This document shows, piece by piece, positions 9,551-17,802 of a DNA stretch of 64,000 bases (position 1 is the first letter of the stretch; the number at the start of each line of letters is the position of its first letter). The notes beneath the pieces are model-generated. The model made no database searches. It was not told the DNA's origin and saw nothing but the letters and a program-made list of their open reading frames with translations. The stretch comes from a bacterium (GTDB lineage: Bacteria > Babelota > Babeliae > Babelales > RVW-14), in contig CP064957.1 of the NCBI GenBank assembly GCA_016699045.1, positions 186,001 to 250,000 of the forward strand. Direction: 5' to 3'. A program made the translations under genes and the position numbers.

Positions 9551-10188
9551 AATTTTTTCAAACACCCATCGCTAGAAAATTGCGTTCGCACTTCTTTGAG
9601 TAAACAAACGTTGTTATTAATCGCTTTGCCTAACCGCTCAATCAGCGCTTTGTAGGCAACCGCATCAAGATCTTTTTGCATGTCTTCATTAATTTTTTCC
9701 AGTGCCACCACGCGATCAGCCAAATTTTTATTCAAGTCTTCAACTATCGTCGCACTCGCGCGCAAATCTTTGCGGCTGGCCGATTTGAACGGCCCTTGAT
9801 TTTCAATAAGATTTTCAACAACGGCCGACAACTTGTTCTGAACCGTTGATTTTTCAATCAGCAACGTCCCGATAGCGCCATGCAATTTTGCTGAAAGCGT
9901 CAGCGAATGGTGTGCATCGTTATTGTTTTTTATTTCTTCACGCACGGTCACACACAAGCGCGCCAACCGTTGCTGCACCGCACCAAGCGTACAGTCCAAC
10001 GATATTGTTTGGCCAAACACACGACGCGTAAGTTGACCCAAATGCTCCTTGAGCGCATTTTTTGACATGCCAATTAAAGGCGACGCCGGCTCTTCTTTTT
10101 TAATAACAAAATCTTGTGATTCAGCCAAAGCAGGTACACTTGCAAGCCCCATACAAAAAATAGATACCTTTATTATTTTTTTTAACAT
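9547..10188 (-). CDS. Secreted helical protein of unknown function
   Basis: The product has 213 residues. The signal peptide (MLKKIIKVSIFCMGLASVPA, cleavage near ALAES) is followed by an almost entirely helical, charged sequence with heptad-like spacing of Leu and Val, so a periplasmic coiled-coil protein is likely. AAAGGGG lies upstream of the ATG. The stop overlaps the lpxB start by one base, so the two are co-translated. I do not recognise the family; a role in envelope biogenesis is only suggested by the coupling to lpxB. Confidence 0.75.
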   Translation of the reverse strand: MLKKIIKVSIFCMGLASVPALAESQDFVIKKEEPASPLIGMSKNALKEHLGQLTRRVFGQTISLDCTLGAVQQRLARLCVTVREEIKNNNDAHHSLTLSAKLHGAIGTLLIEKSTVQNKLSAVVENLIENQGPFKSASRKDLRASATIVEDLNKNLADRVVALEKINEDMQKDLDAVAYKALIERLGKAINNNVCLLKEVRTQFSSDGCLKKL

Positions 10189-10298
10189 GATGATCTATAA
10201 CCCCTTTGCTCATCAAAAAAAACTCATTCTTTACTTGCTGCAGCATAAAAGAAAGAGAAAACAAAGCAAGGGTTTACTGCATTAGCACTATCGTTTTT

Positions 10299-10347
10299 TC
10301 ACAAAAAAAGGGGGCAGCACATTCGACTGTCCCCTTTTTTTGTGAGT
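10299..10347 (-). terminator. Rho-independent terminator
   Basis: TCACAAAAAAAGGGG (10299-10313) pairs with CCCCTTTTTTTGTGA (10331-10345). The stem is long with T runs on both strands. It sits between the gene ending at 10372 and the start region of the gene at 10188, so it ends the transcript of the former. Confidence 0.8.
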
Positions 10348-10371
10348 TTTTAAAAACTTAAAAAGCGCTTG

Positions 10372-11406
10372 CTATTCAGATTTTTCAGCTTTCTCAGTTG
10401 TATCACTATCGCTATCTGAGTAATCTACCACCGATGACGTCAATGAAGATGCGTCAACGGATAGTGACACTTGAATTGATGAAGAATCTTCAGATGGCCC
10501 GACGCTTTCCGAAGCCGAAATAAAGCCTTCTTCCCCTGGTATAAATTCGCCGTTTTCAGCTCTTCTTTGATCAAAATTTGGCGTTGCTACAAGTTGTGGC
10601 GCTGGTGCTTCTGGTGCACTTGAAAACACATCCGAACCTGGCAATTCATGATCTGCTGCCTTGGTAAAGTCTGAATTTTTCTTTTGAGCAAGAGCTTCAT
10701 TTCCTAGTTTTTTAGCAATTTCTTTCTTTTTTTTCATTCTTTCTTTAGCAATTTTATCATTCTTTGATCCATTAAATCTAAAGACGATAGGTTCTCTATT
10801 TGCAGGTAATGCATGCGGATCGCTTGGAGCTTTATTCGTTTTGTCATCATAACCATCCAGATAAACTTCAGTATTATAACCATCATCATCACCAGAAACA
10901 CTATTGGCACTATTACCATGGTCATCGCCAGAACCCATGGATCTCACCGCGTCAACATTACGCGAGCAAGTCGGTTGCTGATCAGCAACATTATTTTCGC
11001 TTCCAGATGTCGTTCCATTTTGTGGCTTTGTAGGCAAGTTAGGAACTGGCAATTTTGGTTTTTCTTCTTCAGGTTTTTCTTTCAAAAGCTCAATAATATA
11101 ATAAACAAGCACACCAGCCACCATTGTTGAAGCAACCCCAGCAACAAAATATATAATGCGTTGTTGATTGTCTTGCGTAGTTCTTAACGTCACCGGTGCT
11201 TCTTCTATCAACGCGTTCTGTGCTTCAACTGCAGCAAATGCCGCTTTCAAAATTTGTTCATCAGAAAAACCTGCTTCACGTTGCGTTTGAACGTAGCGCG
11301 CAGCAAAAGCCACCATATCTTGTTGGTCAAGCTGCACAGCTGCGTGTGTTACCGCATGAAGACCAATCGTCAGCGTTAAAGCAAAACCTAAAATTTTTTG
11401 CATCAT
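10372..11406 (-). CDS. Single-pass membrane protein with Ser/Asp-rich tail
   Basis: The product has 344 residues from the ATG at 11406, which is preceded by AAGG at good spacing. Upstream in-frame starts (to 11439) fall inside the terminator of the preceding gene and are unlikely. Layout: a signal-like hydrophobic segment at residues 3-22, a helical stretch, one transmembrane helix near 75-100 (IIYFVAGVASTMVAGVLVYY), then a long low-complexity tail rich in Ser, Asp, Glu, Lys and Pro. It shares its layout and the motif YFxAGVAxT with the next gene upstream (11478-12002), so the two are probably paralogues. The function is unknown. Confidence 0.7.
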   Translation of the reverse strand: MMQKILGFALTLTIGLHAVTHAAVQLDQQDMVAFAARYVQTQREAGFSDEQILKAAFAAVEAQNALIEEAPVTLRTTQDNQQRIIYFVAGVASTMVAGVLVYYIIELLKEKPEEEKPKLPVPNLPTKPQNGTTSGSENNVADQQPTCSRNVDAVRSMGSGDDHGNSANSVSGDDDGYNTEVYLDGYDDKTNKAPSDPHALPANREPIVFRFNGSKNDKIAKERMKKKKEIAKKLGNEALAQKKNSDFTKAADHELPGSDVFSSAPEAPAPQLVATPNFDQRRAENGEFIPGEEGFISASESVGPSEDSSSIQVSLSVDASSLTSSVVDYSDSDSDTTEKAEKSE

Positions 11407-11425
11407 AAAAAACCTTATCATGGTA

Positions 11426-11457
11426 AAAAGGCGCGCCACAAGGGCACGCCTTTATTT
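11426..11457 (-). terminator. Terminator between the two paralogous membrane-protein genes
   Basis: On the minus strand AAAGGCG pairs with CGCCTTT around a GC-rich loop, followed by T residues. It lies 20-50 bp after the stop of the gene at 11478-12002. Confidence 0.7.
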
Positions 11458-11477
11458 TTCATATTTCTTTAAAACAA

Positions 11478-12002
11478 TTAGTTGCTAGCAGAACTTGAAG
11501 CAACACCACCTGCATCTGCAGTGGATGCATTACTTGTAGAGCTTGCGCCATTTGCCGCATTACCAGTAGCCGCACCAGCATTACCAGTTGTTCCAGCCGT
11601 ACCAGCATTGCCAGTGCTTTTCTTATCGAAGAAATACTTTTTAACACCAAACACAACACCTGCTACAATTAAGGTTGTTGCCACACCAGCCGCAAAATAA
11701 AGACCTTTTTCTTTATTTCTCAAACCAGCAAAACCATGCTCAGCGATTGTGTCTGCAACTGCTTGCACTTCTTGCGTAACCTGTTCAACAACTTCTTCTT
11801 CAGTTGCGCCAGCTTCTTTCATTTTTTCAACTTTTTCAATAATTTCTTGAACAACATCTTGAACAACGGTTTCAATCAATGCAACGTCCTGCTCTTCAAT
11901 AACAACATCAAATTGATCAGCAGAAACTACTTCTGCCGCTACGTTCATGCTTGAACAAATCAAACTAAAAGAAAAGGCTAAAGCAACTAATTTCTTTGAC
12001 AT
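11478..12002 (-). CDS. Single-pass membrane protein with Gly/Ala/Asn/Ser-rich tail
   Basis: The product has 174 residues from the ATG at 12002, which follows GGGAGA. The signal peptide is MSKKLVALAFSFSLICSSMN with cleavage after NVAA. An acidic, Val/Glu-rich amphipathic helix spans about 30-85 (EEEVVEQVTQEVQAVADTI). One transmembrane helix follows (LYFAAGVATTLIVAGVVFG, then a basic stop KKYFFDKK). The tail is a low-complexity run of Gly-Asn-Ala-Thr-Ser repeats. It is paralogous in layout to the protein encoded at 10372-11406. The function is unknown; the tail would sit on the opposite side of the membrane from the acidic helix. Confidence 0.75.
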   Translation of the reverse strand: MSKKLVALAFSFSLICSSMNVAAEVVSADQFDVVIEEQDVALIETVVQDVVQEIIEKVEKMKEAGATEEEVVEQVTQEVQAVADTIAEHGFAGLRNKEKGLYFAAGVATTLIVAGVVFGVKKYFFDKKSTGNAGTAGTTGNAGAATGNAANGASSTSNASTADAGGVASSSASN

Positions 12003-12160
12003 AAAAATCTCCCGATAAAACAAACTACTCACAACAAAATACCATAACAAATAAAAAGCAATTTTTATTTTCTAGTCTAAAGAATTCTCGATCGAGATAG
12101 AGTATGATAATTTTTTCCAAAAAATCAACTTGTGATCAATTGCAAAATACAACATTCACG

Positions 12161-12775
12161 CTAGTTATGATCACGCTTTGAAAAACCACATAAATAGGCA
12201 AGACCAATACGCATGTATTGCATCAACGAAAGCACAGAAAACAACGCCAATAAAATGACTACAACGGCGTACGTTCGCGTTGGCGCCCAATGTAAAAAGT
12301 AGCATACAAAAAGCCACCCAATAAATAACAACTGAAAAAGCGTTGTAAGTTTTCCCCAAACGGTCGGCTCAACCTGAAAGTTCCGATTAATCCGCATCAA
12401 AATATAGGTGCCGCCCAAAATAATAAGTTCGCGAACACAAAATAAAATCACAAACCAAATTGGAATCGAAAATGATGGAGTTGCAAGAAATGCCAGCGAA
12501 CCAAAACTACACAATAAAAAAAATTTATCGGCAATGGGATCTAAAATCTCACCAAGTGCTGTTTTTTCATTTAACAAACGCGCACAGTAACCGTCAAGAA
12601 CATCACTAACCGATGCAACTAAAAAAATTAAAAAAGTCGCCCGCCATGCCTGAAAAAGCACGCCACACACCACCAGCGGTGCCAAAATAATACGCAGAAA
12701 GGTTAATGCGTTAGACACATTAACCCATCGGCGATCTTGAGACATTTTTGAAAAAAGCGAACAACTTTTTTTCAT
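12161..12775 (-). CDS. pgsA: CDP-alcohol phosphatidyltransferase (PgsA family)
   Basis: The 204-residue product has about five hydrophobic segments and the CDP-alcohol phosphotransferase signature D-x2-DG-x2-AR-x8-G-x3-D-x3-D, seen as DVLDGYCARLLN followed by GEILDPIADK. The opening SNALTFLRIILAP is typical of PgsA, which makes phosphatidylglycerophosphate from CDP-diacylglycerol and glycerol-3-phosphate. A second PgsA domain occurs in the fusion at 23873-24934, so one of the two may use a different alcohol acceptor. I chose the ATG at 12775; a TTG lies two codons upstream. The gene follows the HD-domain gene by 18 bp. Confidence 0.85.
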   Translation of the reverse strand: MKKSCSLFSKMSQDRRWVNVSNALTFLRIILAPLVVCGVLFQAWRATFLIFLVASVSDVLDGYCARLLNEKTALGEILDPIADKFFLLCSFGSLAFLATPSFSIPIWFVILFCVRELIILGGTYILMRINRNFQVEPTVWGKLTTLFQLLFIGWLFVCYFLHWAPTRTYAVVVILLALFSVLSLMQYMRIGLAYLCGFSKRDHN

Positions 12776-12793
12776 AATCAAACTTTAAGCGAT

Positions 12794-13978
12794 TTACTTA
12801 TCTTCTTTGACCTGTTTATCTTGGGCTGCATAACCAACAAGTTTGACCGCCCATCCCTGAGCCATAACTTGACGCACTTGAGCGTACTCAGCCGCATAGG
12901 TCTTGTCAATCTCGGTTAAGCGTTTAAGTTGACCCTTATCCCTCACCAGCGGATTAACACCGCGGAATTTAGAACAAATTATATAATCATGATCATCATT
13001 TTTTGATACCAACGTAAACGATGTTTTGTATGTTCTAATTTTTCTAATAGCATTCTTAATGATTGAATCATCAGAAGAAACTAATTTTGCCCACACAACA
13101 TCGTCAGTTGAAAAATGAAAATCATCTTTGGTCAGCAGCTTAATATCCATAGCACGTTGTAATGCTTGTACCGTCCAAATGTTAACCAAGAAATTTTCTG
13201 GCCCACCCCATGAATGTTGGGTTAAATACAACGGAATGCGTGCAAAAAGACGCGCCGTTTTTACTGTCTTAAAGAACCAATGGCCATCACTAAACACCAA
13301 ATCATTCAAAATAACGCTAACATCTTGCTCGTCAATAATGCTCAGCAAGAGGCCTTCTTGCAAATTATAGTCAATACGATCGGCACACAAATCCGGGAGA
13401 CATTGTTCAAGAGCTACATGATCCCCACTCTTGTGCATAATATCGCCCAACACCATGCCATGCTTTGCCAATACCGAAGGAATAGTACTTTGAGTCAGAT
13501 ACCATTCATGAATCGTATCTTGATAAGCATCTTTATTACCTTCAGTATTAAACATGAAATCGGCAACGTGCGAAAAAACCGTATGAGAAGCATCATGCAA
13601 AAGACCAGCAATTTGTTCTTCAATGCCAGCACCAAAATGTCGCAACAACGCCCACACGCCAAGGCAATGGTCATAACGAGAATATTGCTTCATCCCTTTA
13701 ACAATTTGAGGTACCCCAAACTGATTAACCTTCTTAATGCGCTGCATAACCGGACTTTCAATAATGTCCAAAATCACTTGTTCTTGTACGGTAAAAATAC
13801 CATACGGCGTTTGAACGTCTTTCCCAATGCCCATCTGGCTTTGAGCTGTGCCCTGCTTTTTGTTTACAAACGACATACAACGCTCCATGATTTTTTTATG
13901 TGATAATGTCACGCCCCACGTTACCACGAGTGTAACAACACTAATCAGCAAAAATCTACTTTTAATACGATTGATCAT
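12794..13978 (-). CDS. HD-domain phosphohydrolase, membrane-anchored
   Basis: The product has 394 residues from the ATG at 13978, which is preceded by GGGGA. A single N-terminal hydrophobic segment (FLLISVVTLVVTWGVTL) would anchor it. The HD superfamily signature is visible as YDHCLGVWALL, then AGLLHDASHTVFSHVAD, with a later conserved Asp in DLCADRIDYNL. This matches the COG1078-type HD hydrolases, many of which act on nucleotides such as dNTP or (p)ppGpp. The real substrate cannot be read from the sequence. The membrane anchor is unusual for the cytosolic COG1078 family. Confidence 0.8.
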   Translation of the reverse strand: MINRIKSRFLLISVVTLVVTWGVTLSHKKIMERCMSFVNKKQGTAQSQMGIGKDVQTPYGIFTVQEQVILDIIESPVMQRIKKVNQFGVPQIVKGMKQYSRYDHCLGVWALLRHFGAGIEEQIAGLLHDASHTVFSHVADFMFNTEGNKDAYQDTIHEWYLTQSTIPSVLAKHGMVLGDIMHKSGDHVALEQCLPDLCADRIDYNLQEGLLLSIIDEQDVSVILNDLVFSDGHWFFKTVKTARLFARIPLYLTQHSWGGPENFLVNIWTVQALQRAMDIKLLTKDDFHFSTDDVVWAKLVSSDDSIIKNAIRKIRTYKTSFTLVSKNDDHDYIICSKFRGVNPLVRDKGQLKRLTEIDKTYAAEYAQVRQVMAQGWAVKLVGYAAQDKQVKEDK

Positions 13979-14081
13979 AAAAAATCCCCGTTGAATAAAA
14001 CCCGATGCACACATACAACTCTATTAGTAAATTTTTCAAATAGTAAAAGAAGCAATAATTATCAAGCAATATTACTTCTGT

Positions 14082-14110
14082 TTGATTAAAATAAATAATT
14101 ATGGTATACA
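14082..14110 (+). promoter_or_regulatory. Probable sigma-70-type promoter of yhhQ-tgt
   Basis: TTGATT (14082-14087) and TATACA (14105-14110) are separated by 17 bp and lie 92 bp before the yhhQ start. I looked for a preQ1 riboswitch in the leader and did not find a convincing one. Confidence 0.5.
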
Positions 14111-14201
14111 ATTATAGAACAGCGTGTCACTACAATTCGAAACTCACATCATTTGTTTGGTTAACTAAAATACCATATTTCTTAAGAAAGACCTAATAGT
14201 T

Positions 14202-14876
14202 ATGAACGAGGTTATTTTTCTTGCTCACACTTTTTTGATGAGTCTCTTTACATTGACCGCTCTTAAACTTGGCAAAGAAGCGCTCATATCGTTTATTTGC
14301 GTGCAAAGTATTTTAGCAAATCTTTTTGTTACCAAACAGATGACGCTCTTCGGTTTTGATGTAACCTGCAGCGATGTTTACATGGTTGGCGCCCTTTTTG
14401 GTCTCAACTTGCTGCAAGAATTTTTTGGTAAAAAGTATGTGTATACCACCATCGCCATTAGCTTTTTTATTGTCATTTTTTATTTATTCATGACACAGCT
14501 CCACCTTGCTTACCTGCCTAACAATTTTGATACAACTCAACAGCACTTTGTAGCACTACTCAACTTAATGCCACGCATTATTATTGCTTCAATTTTTACT
14601 TATATTATCGTACAACTTCTTGATGCTCAGCTTTACAGTACACTCAAATTATTAATGAACGGCCGCTATCCATTGCTGCGCAATCTTGTTTCGCTCAGCT
14701 GCAGCCAAACGCTTGATACAGTCATGTTTAGCTTTCTAGGTCTTTATGGTATTGTTGGCTCTATTACCAACATAATCTTAGTCAGCCTTGCTATAAAAAT
14801 TATTACCATCGCCCTCACTTCGCCGTTTACCTCTCTTGCTCACCGACTCATGAGGAATCAGAATGCCATTCTTTAA
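14202..14876 (+). CDS. yhhQ: Queuosine precursor transporter, YhhQ/DUF165 family
   Basis: The 224-residue product is strongly hydrophobic with about six membrane helices. The parts NLFVTKQMTLFGFDVTCSD, LLQEFFGKK and the C-terminal CSQTLDTVMFSFLG follow the YhhQ (VUT/DUF165) family. E. coli YhhQ imports preQ0/preQ1, and family members in intracellular bacteria can import queuine itself. The gene overlaps tgt by 14 bp, which supports a role in delivering the Tgt substrate. The RBS is weak (AAGAAAGA). Confidence 0.9.
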   Translation: MNEVIFLAHTFLMSLFTLTALKLGKEALISFICVQSILANLFVTKQMTLFGFDVTCSDVYMVGALFGLNLLQEFFGKKYVYTTIAISFFIVIFYLFMTQLHLAYLPNNFDTTQQHFVALLNLMPRIIIASIFTYIIVQLLDAQLYSTLKLLMNGRYPLLRNLVSLSCSQTLDTVMFSFLGLYGIVGSITNIILVSLAIKIITIALTSPFTSLAHRLMRNQNAIL

Positions 14877-15993
14877 ATTTGAAATTATTCATCAATCAAA
14901 AAAATCTCGCGCACGCGTCGGCCGTATTCACACACCACACGGCATTATCGACACACCCAATTTTGTTGGAGTAGGCACTAATGGCTCACTCAAAGCACTC
15001 GACAACAAAACGGTTCAGGAAATCGGTTTGCAATTAATGTTTTGTAACACCTACCATCTCATGTTGCAACCGGGCACCGACATTATTAAACAAGCAGGCG
15101 GCCTGCATTCGTTTATCAACCGCCAAATGCCCATCATCACCGACTCTGGAGGCTTTCAAGTTTTTAGCTTAACTTACGGCGGCGTTGCTTGCGAAATTAA
15201 AAGCAAAGGCACAAAAAAACACGGCGGCAGCGTTTTAAAAATTACCGAAGAAGGGGTAACTTTTAGGTCGTATCGCGATGGCCAAAAAATTTTACTCACC
15301 CCAGAACGTTCAATACAAGCACAAAAAGATATTGGCGCCGACATTATGATCAGTTTTGATGAGCTTCCGCCCTACCACATTTCGCCGTACAAACTTAAAG
15401 AATCGTTCGATCGCACGCATCGCTGGGAAGAACGCTCACTCAACGAACATTTAAAAAATGTTAACAAACAAGCCTTGTACGCCGTTATTCATGGCGGCAT
15501 TGACCCAGTATTGCGAAAAAAAAGTTGTGCTATTTTAACAAACATGCCATTTGACGGTTACTCAATTGGCGGCAGTGTTGGTAAAAATTTACAAGAAATG
15601 ATCATCATGCTCGAAACAACAATGCCTCACTTGCCAATAGAAAAACCAAATCACTTGCTCGGGATCGGCGATGTGGCTTCACTTGAAGCATCTATTCCTC
15701 TCGGCATTGATACGTTCGACAGCTCACACCCAACCAAAGCAGCACGACATGGCCTTTTATTTACCAACAAAGGAATGGTCCGCGTCGCAAAAAGTGGCAA
15801 TGCTACACAACACAGACCAATTGAAGATGATTGCACGTGCTTTACCTGCCAAAACTATACACTTGCGTATCTCAGCCATCTTTTCAAAGCAAATGAATTA
15901 ACGGCGTTTACGCTGGCAACTATTCACAATCTTCATTTTATGGTGCGGTTGATGCAACACTATCGCGAGCAAATTTTACGTGATCAGATTTAA
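14863..15993 (+). CDS. tgt: tRNA-guanine transglycosylase
   Basis: The 376-residue product is a Tgt enzyme, which swaps G34 in GUN anticodons for a queuosine precursor. Visible hallmarks: GIIDTPNFVGVGTNGSLKAL near the start, TDSGGFQVFSL with the general-acid Asp, the nucleophile region IDTFDSSHPTKAARHGLLF and the zinc site CTCFTC with a distal His in IHNLHFM. The base-recognition loop usually written GGLAVGE is GGSVGK here, shorter and without the Glu that contacts preQ1 in the best-studied bacterial enzyme. The 3' end overlaps convergent murB by 56 bp. Confidence 0.95.
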   Translation: MPFFKFEIIHQSKKSRARVGRIHTPHGIIDTPNFVGVGTNGSLKALDNKTVQEIGLQLMFCNTYHLMLQPGTDIIKQAGGLHSFINRQMPIITDSGGFQVFSLTYGGVACEIKSKGTKKHGGSVLKITEEGVTFRSYRDGQKILLTPERSIQAQKDIGADIMISFDELPPYHISPYKLKESFDRTHRWEERSLNEHLKNVNKQALYAVIHGGIDPVLRKKSCAILTNMPFDGYSIGGSVGKNLQEMIIMLETTMPHLPIEKPNHLLGIGDVASLEASIPLGIDTFDSSHPTKAARHGLLFTNKGMVRVAKSGNATQHRPIEDDCTCFTCQNYTLAYLSHLFKANELTAFTLATIHNLHFMVRLMQHYREQILRDQI

Positions 15994-16918
15994 TAAGTGG
16001 ATATTCGCTAAAACCAAGAAATTGGCATTCTGGTTCAATCAGCACACCAAAGTTTTCAAAGACACGTATCTGCATGGTGCGCGCCAACAAAACCACATCG
16101 TGTGATGTGGCGCCCTGCTGCGTTACCAACATATTAGCATGCTGATACGACACAATAGCTCCACCAATCTGGAGCGCACCCTTCACGCCAATTTTGTCTA
16201 AATAGTACGCTACAAATGGCACGCGTTTGCCAGCAACCAATGGCAACAGTTCGTAATCTCGAAAATTTCTAAAAAAACTACCACAGGTTCGAGCATGCGG
16301 ATAGCGTTGCGCTCGATGACGCACAATTTCATCACGACGCCCTTTATGATACCAAGCTTGCTCGCAACTGACCGGCGTCAGTTTAAATGTTGCTTCAACC
16401 AAATAATAATCTCTCTGCTGCAAAATCGATTCGTTATAACCAAAACAAAACCATGCCGCATCAACAATTTCAAGTGCTCCCGTGATACGATTCACTACCT
16501 GCGCGCTGACCAAAAAGTTGCTCAATAAATACTGAAAATAATGAATGTTGATATAAACACACCCACCAATTGATCCGGGAATACCACTAAAATCTTCCAA
16601 GCCATGCAAGCCCTGATCTAAAGCCGCATCAATAACTTCCTGCATATCAAGCCCCGCCCCAGCGGTAACCAGGCCCTGCTCGCAATCAATAATCAAGTGA
16701 CCAATCCGCGGCCTAATCACCAGCCCCACAACTCCCTGATCGCTAATCAACACGTTGGCTCCTTGGCCCAACATGGTTATGGGCAGGTGCTGCTCGTTGG
16801 CAAAAGCAAGCGCTTGCTGAAACTCTTCAGCCGTGGTGGGCTGGGCAAAATACTGAGCACAACCACCCGTTTGAAACCAATTTTTATCGCTCAATGAAAT
16901 GGCGGACAAAATCTTCAT
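15938..16918 (-). CDS. murB: UDP-N-acetylenolpyruvoylglucosamine reductase
   Basis: The 326-residue product matches MurB, the FAD enzyme that completes UDP-MurNAc synthesis for peptidoglycan. Seen are the FAD-binding segment MLGQGANVLISDQGVVGLVI, GIPGSIGGCVYINIHYFQ, the catalytic-Ser region TCGSFFRNF and the C-terminal Glu region FGVLIEPECQFLGF. The start ATG is at 16918. It is a single-gene unit facing tgt. Its presence argues that the organism keeps at least part of peptidoglycan synthesis. Confidence 0.93.
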   Translation of the reverse strand: MKILSAISLSDKNWFQTGGCAQYFAQPTTAEEFQQALAFANEQHLPITMLGQGANVLISDQGVVGLVIRPRIGHLIIDCEQGLVTAGAGLDMQEVIDAALDQGLHGLEDFSGIPGSIGGCVYINIHYFQYLLSNFLVSAQVVNRITGALEIVDAAWFCFGYNESILQQRDYYLVEATFKLTPVSCEQAWYHKGRRDEIVRHRAQRYPHARTCGSFFRNFRDYELLPLVAGKRVPFVAYYLDKIGVKGALQIGGAIVSYQHANMLVTQQGATSHDVVLLARTMQIRVFENFGVLIEPECQFLGFSEYPLIKSDHVKFARDSVASTAP

Positions 16919-17093
16919 TAAAAAATCCTATTGCTGCAAAATGATAATAATTTGAGGGATAGTATGGCAGATTTTGTCACTTCGTCCATGCCCTACCCAC
17001 GAGCCATGAACCCGCTACCAATAATCCTAACAAGAAATTATTTTCAAATAATCACTTATTTGACTATATTAATGGCACCTGTTTAAAAAATTA

Positions 17094-17123
17094 TTGCCAC
17101 ACAGAAATTAAAATTGCTACAAT
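17094..17123 (+). promoter_or_regulatory. Probable promoter of the AMIN/amidase-like locus
   Basis: TTGCCA (17094-17099) and TACAAT (17118-17123) are separated by 18 bp and lie 50 bp before the start codon, which itself follows a GGGGGAAA ribosome binding site. Confidence 0.5.
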
Positions 17124-17172
17124 ACAAATAGGTTAGATAAATTTTAAAGGGATCATTTTCGGGGGAAATACC

Positions 17173-17802
17173 ATGAAAACAATAAAACTTTCTTTTTTAC
17201 TCATCGCCTTCTTAACAACCATTGCGCAAGCAGACAAACAAAAGAACGAACCTGGCTATCTTATCAGCCCTGCATTTAACCAACTCAAGAAGGTAGCGGT
17301 TACTCACAATGAGCTCTCAACTCAAATTACATTTGATTTTTCACAACCAATTTATTTCAAGCAAAAACTCAACGAAGCACAGCGCACCTTAAAATTGTGG
17401 TTTCCTGGTATGAATCTTAAAAACTTCAATCCACAACACGTAATGGACAAAATCAATCAACTCAAAACCACAGGATTAATCGATACAATAGAAATTAATG
17501 AAAAAGATAAAGCAATCCCAAATGTGATGCTCACACTTAAATTTACCGAATTCCGCACACACTATGACACCAACAAAAACAATACAGAAAGCCAAATACC
17601 TAATAAAAAACAAAACAGATTATTGATTAAATGGAGCCAAACGGAAGAGCCAAACCAACTTATTCTCGATATATTTTCTGTTGAATCACTTGAAAAAATT
17701 AAAGCAAAAAACTCGGTCCTACTGCACGCCAAGCGCACTAATCATGCGACAGAAAGATCAACGCCCAGCAACCAAGCCTGGCGCTTTGCGCGTAATGCTT
17801 AA
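17173..17802 (+). CDS. Secreted AMIN-like domain protein (N-terminal half of a split amidase?)
   Basis: The 209-residue product has a signal peptide (MKTIKLSFLLIAFLTTIAQA) and then an AMIN-like beta domain: VTHNELSTQITFDFSQPIYF, LKLWFPGMNLKNF and NQLILDIFSVESL are laid out as in the peptidoglycan-targeting AMIN domain of AmiC-type amidases. GGGGG precedes the ATG. It ends at 17802, eight bases into the next reading frame (ATG at 17795), which encodes an amidase-like domain. Either the two proteins are translationally coupled, or one AMIN-amidase gene has been split by a frameshift. Confidence 0.65.
   Translation: MKTIKLSFLLIAFLTTIAQADKQKNEPGYLISPAFNQLKKVAVTHNELSTQITFDFSQPIYFKQKLNEAQRTLKLWFPGMNLKNFNPQHVMDKINQLKTTGLIDTIEINEKDKAIPNVMLTLKFTEFRTHYDTNKNNTESQIPNKKQNRLLIKWSQTEEPNQLILDIFSVESLEKIKAKNSVLLHAKRTNHATERSTPSNQAWRFARNA

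Noticed and set aside
9551..9565. GTG start of lpxB at 9565
   Set aside because: The ATG at 9550 overlaps the upstream TGA (ATGA), and homologous LpxB proteins begin right at that point.
11407..11439. Longer start of the membrane protein at 10372 (start at 11439)
   Set aside because: It would begin inside the terminator hairpin of the upstream gene; the ATG at 11406 has AAGG at good spacing and yields a clean signal peptide.
14111..14201. preQ1 riboswitch before yhhQ-tgt
   Set aside because: The leader lacks a recognisable preQ1-I pattern (C-rich loop and A-rich tail pairing), so regulation by preQ1 is not supported.
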